Source: Porticoccaceae bacterium (GTDB lineage Bacteria; Pseudomonadota; Gammaproteobacteria; Pseudomonadales; Porticoccaceae). Taken from it: DNA of 46,728 nucleotides. Of the stretch, positions 30,181 through 37,880 are shown piece after piece. Below the pieces are notes generated by a model that saw only the letters and a program-made list of their open reading frames with translations, was not told the origin of the DNA and searched no databases. Position 1 is the stretch's first letter; each line of letters opens with the position of its first letter. Location: positions 1-46,728 of the forward strand of contig DUBX01000027.1 in NCBI GenBank assembly GCA_012960115.1, written 5' to 3'. Made by a program: the position numbers and the translations under genes.

Positions 30181-30212
30181 AGTATAAAGGATGGAGTATA
30201 GTCCAGAGTCAA
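30181..30212 (-). promoter_or_regulatory. MerR-type promoter/operator with a 20-bp spacer
   Basis: On the minus strand, -35 TTGACT (30212-30207), a 20-bp spacer and -10 TATACT (30186-30181). The spacer carries the dyad TGGA-CTATAC-TCCA. The overlong spacer with a central dyad is the hallmark of promoters untwisted by MerR-family activators, and the sequence resembles ZntR sites. It drives the regulator and the exporter. Confidence 0.8.
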
Positions 30213-30237
30213 GGGTCCGAACAAACGACCCTTTTTT
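30211..30237. terminator. Hairpin between the monooxygenase gene and the zntR promoter
   Basis: Perfect 7-bp stem AAGGGTC / GACCCTT with a 9-base loop. The long T-run is on the plus-strand side; leftward transcripts from the monooxygenase would have only two U after the stem, so termination there may be weak. One arm overlaps the -35 of the zntR promoter by two bases. Confidence 0.45.
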
Positions 30238-30247
30238 GACTAGGGCG

Positions 30248-31738
30248 CTAAGCGCTTTTGACGGTTGGTTCTTTGTGCTGGCTGAATTGTAGAGCGCTAT
30301 CTGTAGCTAGCGGTTGACTAAATAATGTGCGATCTCTACGGAAGTCTTGGGTGTTAATCCACGGCTCCTGATCGCCTTGTTTAGGGAATAGATGCATCAT
30401 GCGTTGCATATAACCTGCAGGGAAGTCAGCGATCCAGCTTCTTGCTGGCATGTCGTGCAAGTTTGTGGGTACCACTGGGACAACACTGGTGGTGTTGGTG
30501 TCAGTCATGTGGTTGAGCGTTCTGCACACCCATTCTGCAGTTAAGTCTGCGCGCAGCGTCCAGGAAGCGTTAATGTAGCCAAAGGTAGATACCATATTGG
30601 GCACATCAGAGACCATTAAGCCTTTGTAGGTCCACAGCTTGGCAAAATCTACGGCCTTTCCATCAACGGATATGTCTGCGCCGCCCATCATCACGAGCTG
30701 CAAGCCGGTGGCGCTGACAATGATGTCAGCGTCTAGGTGCTCGCCTGATTTAAGCTGAATACCATTTTCAGTAAAGGTGTCGATATGGTCGGTAACCACG
30801 CTGGCGCTGCCATTCTTAATAGCGGTGAATAGATCGCTGTCAGGCACCAGGCATAGTCTTTGGTCCCAAGGGTTGTAGCTAGGGGTAAAATGTTTGTCGA
30901 CATCGTAGTCGGGGCCAAGCTCTTTGCGGATCATATCAAGTATGGTCTTTTTAACTTTTTCTGGCCTCTTACGTGTCTGTTTATAAAGAAGTTCTTGGAA
31001 TCGTGTGTTACGCAGGCGCGTTAGGGCGTAGGCCCAAGTATGGGGCAGCAGTTTACGTAATCCATTGGCAAACCAGTCCTCTGAGGGGCGCGAAATAATA
31101 TAGGTGGGTGAGCGCTGCAACATAGTCACACTAGCGGCTTTTTCCGCCAAAGAGGGTACTAGAGTAACCGCGGTTGCTCCCGAGCCGATGACAACGACCT
31201 TTTTATTTTCATAGCTTAAATCTTCGGGCCAAAACTGAGGCTGTATCAGCTTGCCCTTAAAGGCGTCAGTGGATGGAAACTTGGGGTCATGAGCCTGTTC
31301 ATAGCTGTAATAGCCTGCGCACATGTGTAAAAAGTTACAGCTAATTTGTACGCTCTCGCCGGTGTCTGCCTGAGCGACGGTTAGCGTCCAAAGGCTTGTT
31401 CCACTGTCCCATTTAGCGCTTGTTAGTTTGCTGCTGTAGCGAATTTTTTCTTCAATTTTGTTGTCAGTGGCTGTCTCGCGTACATAGTTAAGAATCGAAG
31501 GTCCATCGGCAATAGCTTTAGCGCTATTCCATGGTTTGAAGCTGTAACCGAGGGTATGCATGTCACTGTCTGAGCGAATACCCGGATAGCGGAAAAGATC
31601 CCAGGTGCCACCAATAGCAGCTCGGCTCTCTAAAATGAGGTAGCTGTGATTTGGGCACTTCTTGCTTAGGTGGTAGGCCGCGCCAATGCCTGAAAGGCCA
31701 GCCCCCACAATGACTACATCAGTATGCTCGAGTTTCAC
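30248..31738 (-). CDS. Baeyer-Villiger-type flavin monooxygenase
   Basis: A 496-residue class B flavoprotein monooxygenase that would insert oxygen into ketones or oxidise heteroatoms using FAD, NADPH and O2. FAD motif GAGLSGIGAAYHL (12-24), the conserved GGTWDLFRYPGIRSDSDM segment (43-60), and the NADPH motif VIGSGATAVTL (183 onward) are present. The class fingerprint F-x-G-x3-H-x3-W-P reads F160-K-G162-K-L-I-Q166-P-Q-F-W170-P171, with Gln in place of His, so catalysis may differ from standard members. It is 31 bases downstream of an SDR gene on the same strand, a pairing that fits alcohol-ketone-ester oxidation of a lipid or terpenoid. The substrate is unknown. Confidence 0.88.
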   Translation of the reverse strand: MKLEHTDVVIVGAGLSGIGAAYHLSKKCPNHSYLILESRAAIGGTWDLFRYPGIRSDSDMHTLGYSFKPWNSAKAIADGPSILNYVRETATDNKIEEKIRYSSKLTSAKWDSGTSLWTLTVAQADTGESVQISCNFLHMCAGYYSYEQAHDPKFPSTDAFKGKLIQPQFWPEDLSYENKKVVVIGSGATAVTLVPSLAEKAASVTMLQRSPTYIISRPSEDWFANGLRKLLPHTWAYALTRLRNTRFQELLYKQTRKRPEKVKKTILDMIRKELGPDYDVDKHFTPSYNPWDQRLCLVPDSDLFTAIKNGSASVVTDHIDTFTENGIQLKSGEHLDADIIVSATGLQLVMMGGADISVDGKAVDFAKLWTYKGLMVSDVPNMVSTFGYINASWTLRADLTAEWVCRTLNHMTDTNTTSVVPVVPTNLHDMPARSWIADFPAGYMQRMMHLFPKQGDQEPWINTQDFRRDRTLFSQPLATDSALQFSQHKEPTVKSA

Positions 31739-31769
31739 TTTTATAATTATCTCTCACGTATGGTTGTTA

Positions 31770-32660
31770 TTAGTAGTTTAAAGGCTTTTTATTTCTCATG
31801 AGTGTTAAAGGCACGGTAAATAGCGGAAATACCCTGTCATAATTCATGGGGAATAATCTCTGTGATAGATCCATAAGCTTGGCATCTGCACCCACAAAAA
31901 TACGCATGCGGTTTTTAAGTACGCCCTTTAGGATGATATTAGACGCTCGACTCGGATGCATGCCGTTATTGCGGAAGAAATCTGCCATTTCCTCCTGGGT
32001 GGTACCTATGCCGATTAGCTTGCCCATCATCTGTTGCATGGGACTGATGGCGTCTTCACGCTTGTTCATACGAGCATTGGTGACAATGTTGGTACCAATG
32101 TGGCCGGGGTGTACGCAGTGTATTTGCACGTTACTGTCTTTGAGCTCCTTGGCTAGGCACTCTGTAAAGCCGCGCACAGCAAATTTTGCGGTGTGATAAA
32201 CCGACTGATTGGGTACCGTAATCATGCCAAAAATTGAGGACGTATTAATTAGGGCAGCTTCAGGCCGTTGTTGCAGGTGCGGCAAGAAAGCACGAGTAGA
32301 ATTAATAACACCCTGCAAATTGATGTTCATTACCCAATCCCAATCTGCCTCAGACATGTCTTCAAAGGTAGAGTCGACGGTGACTCCCGCATTGTTAAAG
32401 ACCAAGTCCACCTGTCCGTGTTGCTCTATTACTTGGGCGGGCAGGGCCTCAATGGCCGCTTTATCTGCAACATCCAGGACATGGACGGAAACATTAACGC
32501 CATAGTCTGCCATCATGGCGTGAGTTTCGGCTAGTGTCGTTTCGTTAATCTCACAGATAGCGACATTAGCGCCAGCTTTTGCCATCAATATGGCTAGGTA
32601 ACGTCCCATGCCTGATCCGGCACCGGTGATCACTGCAACCTTATTTGAAAAACTTTTCAT
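31770..32660 (-). CDS. Short-chain dehydrogenase/reductase (SDR)
   Basis: Classical SDR with NAD(P)-binding GAGSGMGRYLA near the N-terminus, NNAGV, the catalytic Ser in NTSSIFG, Tyr and Lys in YHTAK, and HPGHIGTN. An extended C-terminus (FPLFTVPLTLMRN) is seen in longer SDRs that act on lipophilic alcohols or ketones. I start it at ATG 32660 (296 residues), which follows GAGGGT and gives the usual short N-terminus MKSFSNKVAVITG; the frame is open upstream to 32696 but without a ribosome site. It is the first gene of the SDR-monooxygenase pair. Confidence 0.88.
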   Translation of the reverse strand: MKSFSNKVAVITGAGSGMGRYLAILMAKAGANVAICEINETTLAETHAMMADYGVNVSVHVLDVADKAAIEALPAQVIEQHGQVDLVFNNAGVTVDSTFEDMSEADWDWVMNINLQGVINSTRAFLPHLQQRPEAALINTSSIFGMITVPNQSVYHTAKFAVRGFTECLAKELKDSNVQIHCVHPGHIGTNIVTNARMNKREDAISPMQQMMGKLIGIGTTQEEMADFFRNNGMHPSRASNIILKGVLKNRMRIFVGADAKLMDLSQRLFPMNYDRVFPLFTVPLTLMRNKKPLNY

Positions 32661-32848
32661 TAAATAACTACCCTCATTTTTTATTGTTTGATGCACTCAG
32701 TCTCATGTCAAGAATAGAGATATTGCAGCATGGTTCCTTTAGAATAGCAGGCTTGCACCATTATGGCGTTGGCTATGCCGCTTTGTAAACGGTCTATTTA
32801 AACCTGCTTTGCCAGTCTATTTAACACGGTAACCGCTTTCACTTAAGC

Positions 32849-35800
32849 TTACTTGAAATTTCGTGAACGTATGGTCGTTTTATAGAGCAACTCACTACAG
32901 TCGGTGAGTTCTTGAGCGATGATATGCACCACTTCACCGTCGGTTTCGATTACACCTTTGACCATTAGCAGTTGCGCTTTGAGCAATGCTTGGCGACAGC
33001 GCTGTTGCACGCTTTTCCAGATAACGATATTACTATTGCCGGTTTCATCCTCCAGTGTCAGGAAAACCACCCCTGATGCTGTTCCTGGACGCTGTTTCCC
33101 GGCGACTATACCGGCTATGCGAACAAATCTTTGATGACCCATTTCGGCCAAATCGCTGTGGCGTTTACATTGCCGAAAAACCGTAAATTGGTCGCGTAAG
33201 ATGCTCATCGGATGCCGGCCTAAGGTCAAGCCAGTAGTGCTGTAGTCCGCATATAGGTTATCGGTTTCGCTAGGCTCCTTCAGGCTTATATTGGGTTCGA
33301 TGCTAGTATTTTGTAGCAGTTGCCCGTGGTTGTTCATGGCTAAAGATTGCCAGTGAGCCTGTCGACGATTTTCTGTTAATGATTGTAAGGCTCCTGCGCT
33401 ACTGAGGAGAGCTAGGTCAGCCTTTGATAATTGGGCTTTGAGGGCTAGATCCTCAAGATTCGCGAAAGGCCTGGGAGCACCAAAAATACGTTTTGCTGAC
33501 TTGTATGGCAATCCTTTTACGGCTCTAAAACCTAGTCTTATCAAAGGTTTACTAGTGTTATATAGTCTTCTATCTTGGTATAGCATATGATCCCATTCGC
33601 TATAGTTAACGTCAATAGGCGAAACGTGGACATTATGACGCTGTGCGTCTTGAACGAGCTGTGATGAGGAGTAAAAACCCATCGGTTGACTATTCATAAT
33701 GGCGCAACAATAAGCCGCTGGATAGTGGCATTTTAACCAGGCCGAGACATAGGCAAGCAGAGCAAAACTAGCGGAGTGTGACTCGGGGAAACCATAGACG
33801 CCAAAACCTTGGATCTGCTTGAATAATCTCTGCGCAAAATCCAAACTATAGCCTTGGGATAGCATGCCTTTAGTGAGCTTTTGTTCAAACTGTGTAAGTT
33901 GGTTATTATTGCCGCCTTTACTGCTCCAGCTGGCCATTGCACGACGCAATTGATCAGCCTCGCCACCTGAAAAACCCGCGGCAACCATTGCCAAGCGGAT
34001 TACCTGCTCTTGGAACACCGGAATGCCTAATGTGCGCTCCAATACCGCTTTGATCTCTGGGCTAGGGTAGCTGACGGCTTCTAAGCCTTGGCGTCGCTTT
34101 AAATAGGGATGCACCATGCCGCCCTGAATAGGGCCGGGGCGCACAATCGCTATTTCTATGACTAAATCATAAAAGCAGCGTGGCCTTAAGCGTGGCAACA
34201 TGGCCATCTGTGCGCGAGATTCAATCTGAAAAACACCCACACTATCGCCTTTGCAGAGCATGTCAAAGGTAGGGGTGTCATCCTTGGGGATGCTTTGCAT
34301 ATTCAGACTTATGCCTTGATGTTGCTGAATAAGGTCAAAGCTGCGATGAATGGCGGTAAGCATACCAAGAGCAAGAATATCTATTTTTAGTAGCCCTAGC
34401 GTTTCGATATCTGTTTTGTCCCATTGAATGACTGTACGGTCTGGCATGCTGGCATTTTCAAGAGGAACCAGAGTGCTAATAGGACTGCGAGTGATGATAA
34501 AACCACCCACGTGTTGTGATAAATGCCGAGGAAATCCAAGAATGTCTTGCAGCAGCTGATAAAACTGGTCGATCAGTCGGGCATTACCGTTTGCCCCTTT
34601 AGTCTGAATCCCTTGGCCGTTGAACTGTTTCTCCAGATCGGCACGACGATCCCACCAAGATAGAGACTGACTGAGTTGCTCTATAAATAAAGGGTCTAAA
34701 CCTAGGGCTTTACCGACATCACGCACTGCGCTGCGCGGCCTGTAAGTGATGACTGTAGCGGCAATTGCGGCATGTTCTCGGCCATAGCGCTTGTAGATAT
34801 ACTGTATTACTTCTTCTCGTCGCTCGTGCTCAAAATCAACGTCAATATCAGGTGGTTCGCTTCGCTCTTTGGATATAAAACGCTCAAACAGCAGTGAAAT
34901 TTGATCGGGAGATATCTCCGTGATAAATAGACAGTAGCAGACGACTGAATTAGCAGCGGAACCACGTCCCTGACAGAGAATGTTACGACTACGAGCAAAG
35001 GCGACTAGATCATGTACGGTAAGAAAGTAGCTTTCATAGTTGAGTTCAGATATCACAGTTAACTCATGTTTTATTTGTTGGCTAACCGCTTCTGAGGGCC
35101 CATTAGGCCAGCGTTTTTTAACGCCTTCCTCGACCAAGTAACATAATTGTTCAGTCGCTGTTAAATGCTCAGGAACTACTTTAGATGGGTACTCATAGCG
35201 AAGTTCAGCAAGTGAAAAATGGCAACGTTTAGCGATGGCAAGAGTTTCTGCTAATAGGGCCGGAGGGTAGATCTTCTGGAGGTGAGGTAGGCTGCGCAAC
35301 CGTCGCTCGGCATTAGCAAAACGACGTTTTCCTAGCTGCATAACAGAGCAATTGAAGCGTATAGCGGTAAGCGTATCCTGTAATAATTGGCGTTGCTTAC
35401 AGTGCATATGCACATCACCGCAGGCAACCATAGGAACCTGCCAAAGTGCAGCGAGATTACGATAATAGTAATACTGCTCAGTTTCGTTGCCATTGAGAAA
35501 GTGCTCTACGCCAATCCAAAGCCGGTCAGCAAACCAATGACTGAGTTTTTCACCTATTTGATGATCTGCGTCAAGCTCACCTGAAGGCAGCCAAATCAGC
35601 AGGGCGTGACTTAGATTATGACTTAGATCTGACCACTCGAGAGAATAACTGCCTTTTTTACTACGTCTGCGAGCCAGTGTTATCAATGCTGAAAGCTCAG
35701 AGTAGGAGCGATGGTTGGTGACCAGAAGTATCAATTTATGCCCATCAAGCTGAAATTCACTGCCAATAATGAGCGGCAAACTGCATTCTTGTGCTGCGAC

Positions 35801-35953
35801 ATGTGCTTTTACGACTCCTGCCAAAGAGCATTCGTCAGTGATAGCTATAGCCTTGTATCCTAGTTTTGACGCTGTGTTGACTAACTCTCGAGGATGAGAT
35901 GCGCCACGCAAAAAGGTAAAGTTACTAATGCAGTGGAGTTCGGCGTAAGACAT
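32849..35953 (-). CDS. dnaE2: Error-prone DNA polymerase III alpha subunit DnaE2 (ImuC)
   Basis: Translesion polymerase that works with ImuA and ImuB in damage-induced mutagenesis. An N-terminal PHP domain (YAELHCISNFTFLRGASHP) precedes the catalytic core with D369-I-D371-V-D373 in PPDIDVDFEHERREE and LLKIDILALGML, then a fingers/HhH region and a C-terminal OB fold (RIAGIVAGKQRPGTASGVVFLTLED). The 1034-residue length suits DnaE2, shorter than the replicative DnaE. I choose ATG 35953 over the in-frame TTG at 35968. A consensus LexA box lies 18 bases upstream of this ATG. imuA-imuB are 3.5 kb away, so it is not in their operon. Confidence 0.94.
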   Translation of the reverse strand: MSYAELHCISNFTFLRGASHPRELVNTASKLGYKAIAITDECSLAGVVKAHVAAQECSLPLIIGSEFQLDGHKLILLVTNHRSYSELSALITLARRRSKKGSYSLEWSDLSHNLSHALLIWLPSGELDADHQIGEKLSHWFADRLWIGVEHFLNGNETEQYYYYRNLAALWQVPMVACGDVHMHCKQRQLLQDTLTAIRFNCSVMQLGKRRFANAERRLRSLPHLQKIYPPALLAETLAIAKRCHFSLAELRYEYPSKVVPEHLTATEQLCYLVEEGVKKRWPNGPSEAVSQQIKHELTVISELNYESYFLTVHDLVAFARSRNILCQGRGSAANSVVCYCLFITEISPDQISLLFERFISKERSEPPDIDVDFEHERREEVIQYIYKRYGREHAAIAATVITYRPRSAVRDVGKALGLDPLFIEQLSQSLSWWDRRADLEKQFNGQGIQTKGANGNARLIDQFYQLLQDILGFPRHLSQHVGGFIITRSPISTLVPLENASMPDRTVIQWDKTDIETLGLLKIDILALGMLTAIHRSFDLIQQHQGISLNMQSIPKDDTPTFDMLCKGDSVGVFQIESRAQMAMLPRLRPRCFYDLVIEIAIVRPGPIQGGMVHPYLKRRQGLEAVSYPSPEIKAVLERTLGIPVFQEQVIRLAMVAAGFSGGEADQLRRAMASWSSKGGNNNQLTQFEQKLTKGMLSQGYSLDFAQRLFKQIQGFGVYGFPESHSASFALLAYVSAWLKCHYPAAYCCAIMNSQPMGFYSSSQLVQDAQRHNVHVSPIDVNYSEWDHMLYQDRRLYNTSKPLIRLGFRAVKGLPYKSAKRIFGAPRPFANLEDLALKAQLSKADLALLSSAGALQSLTENRRQAHWQSLAMNNHGQLLQNTSIEPNISLKEPSETDNLYADYSTTGLTLGRHPMSILRDQFTVFRQCKRHSDLAEMGHQRFVRIAGIVAGKQRPGTASGVVFLTLEDETGNSNIVIWKSVQQRCRQALLKAQLLMVKGVIETDGEVVHIIAQELTDCSELLYKTTIRSRNFK

Positions 35954-35970
35954 AAGGCTAGCTATCAATA

Positions 35971-35990
35971 TACTGTATATCCATACAGTA
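35971..35990. promoter_or_regulatory. LexA (SOS) box upstream of dnaE2
   Basis: TACTGTATATCCATACAGTA has the canonical CTGT-N8-ACAG core and near-perfect symmetry in the outer bases. It sits 18 bases upstream of the dnaE2 ATG. It might also affect the divergent MFS gene, whose ATG is about 215 bases away. Confidence 0.92.
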
Positions 35991-36204
35991 TCAGAGAAGT
36001 GATGCTTTGGGTGAATTAAATCAGAATGATCGTAATTCGCACTTGGGTTTATAGCTTACCAATCAAAAAATTCAGGTGCTCCAGTGCTTTTATATTGGGC
36101 AAATATCCCTACCTAATTTAGCAGCTGCATGTCATTGCGTGCCTAATCAAAGTGTGGAACAATCCGCGCCTATTTTTTCATCTCCTTCAAGGCAAAAACC
36201 TTCC

Positions 36205-37410
36205 ATGACGACGACTGTTAAGCCACCATTGCCACTACTGGAATTTATCGCGTTAATGGCGCTTTTGACCTCGCTAGTCGCGTTAAGTATCGATGCGATG
36301 CTGCCGGCATTAAATCAAATTGGCTCTGACTTAAATAGTCAGAGCTCCCAGCAGACCTACCTTGTGATTTCATTATTTTTTGGTGGAATGGCGATAGGCC
36401 AAATATTCTTCGGTCCATTCTCTGATGCGCGAGGCCGCCGACTGACCATATTGATTGGGTTGATTATATTTATCATGGGCACCTTTGTTTGCTATTTTTC
36501 TCAATCCATCGAAGTTTTGTTGTTAGGGCGAGTAATACAAGCCGTTGGCGTTTCAGGCCCTAGAGTTGCCTCCATGGCTGTGATACGTGATCAGTATGAA
36601 GGTAAGGCCATGGCTAGGGTCATGTCGTTTATCGGGGTTATATTTATACTGGTACCCATGCTTGCCCCGTTGGTCGGGCAAGCTGTGATGCAGTACTTCG
36701 ACTGGCGAGAAATATTTACTGTATTTTGGATTGTTGCCGTTATTGCTGGCATATGGTTTTTCTGGCGACAACCCGAAACTTTGATCAGAGCTAACCGTAA
36801 AAAGTTTGCATGGCGCCATTTCACTGATTCTTGCTGGTGGTTGTTGAAGCAGCGACAGGTAATGGGTTATTCAGTTGCAATGGGCTTTATGTTTGGTGCT
36901 TTTCTGGCTTACTTAAGTGGTTCACAAACAATTTTTCAAGACATTTACGATACGGGCGAGTGGTTTCCACTGGTATTTGCCTCCTTAGCTTTTGCTATAG
37001 GGCTGGCTTCTTTTTTCAATGGCATGATGGTGATGAAGTGGGGTATGCAAACCATTTGTGATCGTGCGTTGCTTTTTTCTATGGCATTCGGCATTACGTT
37101 CACGGCTATCACGCTCTACTTTGATGGTGTGCCGCCATTATGGTTATTTGTCAGCGCTATGTTTTTTGGTTTCTTTTTTATGGGCATGTTGTTTGGCAAC
37201 CTAAACGCAATGGCAATGCTACCAGTGGGCCATATTGCCGGCGTAGGCGCTGCATTTATAGGGTCTTTCACTAGTTTACTTGCCGTCACTATTGCCATTA
37301 TTATCAATACTTTCCTAACAACGGACCTCACTCCTATTGCCTTGGGCTTTCTATTGTTTGCAGTGTTATCTTTTTGTGCCGTGCAATATGCGAAGGAGAT
37401 AGAGACTTAA
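36205..37410 (+). CDS. Bcr/CflA-type MFS drug-efflux transporter
   Basis: A 402-residue transporter with twelve hydrophobic helices. Motif A (GQIFFGPFSDARGRR) follows helix 2. RVIQAVGVSGPRVASMAVIRD in helices 4-5 is the Bcr/CflA (drug:proton antiporter DHA1) signature. The substrate cannot be read from sequence. I start at ATG 36205 (MTTTVKPPLPLLEF); the frame is open to 36076, but that extension (Cys, His and Ser rich, no ribosome site) does not look like protein. It is divergent from dnaE2 and ends in a small hairpin. Confidence 0.85.
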   Translation: MTTTVKPPLPLLEFIALMALLTSLVALSIDAMLPALNQIGSDLNSQSSQQTYLVISLFFGGMAIGQIFFGPFSDARGRRLTILIGLIIFIMGTFVCYFSQSIEVLLLGRVIQAVGVSGPRVASMAVIRDQYEGKAMARVMSFIGVIFILVPMLAPLVGQAVMQYFDWREIFTVFWIVAVIAGIWFFWRQPETLIRANRKKFAWRHFTDSCWWLLKQRQVMGYSVAMGFMFGAFLAYLSGSQTIFQDIYDTGEWFPLVFASLAFAIGLASFFNGMMVMKWGMQTICDRALLFSMAFGITFTAITLYFDGVPPLWLFVSAMFFGFFFMGMLFGNLNAMAMLPVGHIAGVGAAFIGSFTSLLAVTIAIIINTFLTTDLTPIALGFLLFAVLSFCAVQYAKEIET

Positions 37411-37427
37411 AAGGTGCAGACCTTTTT
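37409..37427 (+). terminator. Terminator-like hairpin after the MFS gene
   Basis: AAAAGGT, loop GCAG, ACCTTTT plus one more T. The stem has only two G-C and one T-A core pairs with A/T ends, so strength is doubtful. It overlaps the MFS stop codon. Confidence 0.5.
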
Positions 37428-37582
37428 ACCGTTTACAGTCATGTGATGTGATAGGGTCAAAAAAAACGGTCTACACAATTCGGTATTAAGCTGATTTAAA
37501 AATGGTTTTTCATGGGACTTTTGGACTGTCAAATAATCGGCGAGTATTGCATAATTCAAACCTTATCAAATGAGAACACAAT

Positions 37583-37762
37583 ATGAAGCGTTTAGCAGTT
37601 ATTTTAGTGTTATGTCTGTCCCAGACGGGTTGTCTTGCGGTGATGGCTGTCGAGGAAGTCACTGATGTGACTATAGCGGTTGTAACCGCGCCGATTAAAG
37701 TCGTTGGCGGTATTGTAGATGCAGTAACAGGTGACGATGAAGACGGCGAGCAAGAGGATTAA
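37583..37762 (+). CDS. Small 59-residue lipoprotein-like peptide
   Basis: ATG 37583 to TAA 37760-37762. The N-terminus MKRLAVILVLCLSQTG and C17 looks like a lipoprotein signal (basic start, hydrophobic core, T-G-C), although -3 is Gln where Leu is usual. The mature part is Val-rich with VTAPIKVVGGIVDAVTG and a very acidic tail (DDEDGEQED). I recognise a resemblance to tiny lipoproteins of the NF038104 kind (a conserved P-I/F-K-V/A-x-G-x-x-V-D-A-V stretch) but cannot verify it. No Asp at +2, so it may go to the outer membrane. It lies between the MFS and acyl-CoA ligase genes, and its function is unknown. Confidence 0.65.
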   Translation: MKRLAVILVLCLSQTGCLAVMAVEEVTDVTIAVVTAPIKVVGGIVDAVTGDDEDGEQED

Positions 37763-37880
37763 GTAATTTCGGCTGAAACGTTGCGTGAAGGTCTAAACGT
37801 ACAATGAAAACTAGCGGGTAAGCTTATGCCGTGGAGCGAAGGCACCAGAGCAAATAAAAAAATAATCAAAGAGAGGTTTT

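Noticed and set aside
36076-36204. N-terminal extension of the MFS transporter by 43 codons
   Set aside because: The extension lacks hydrophobic or family features and a ribosome site; ATG 36205 gives a normal Bcr/CflA start.
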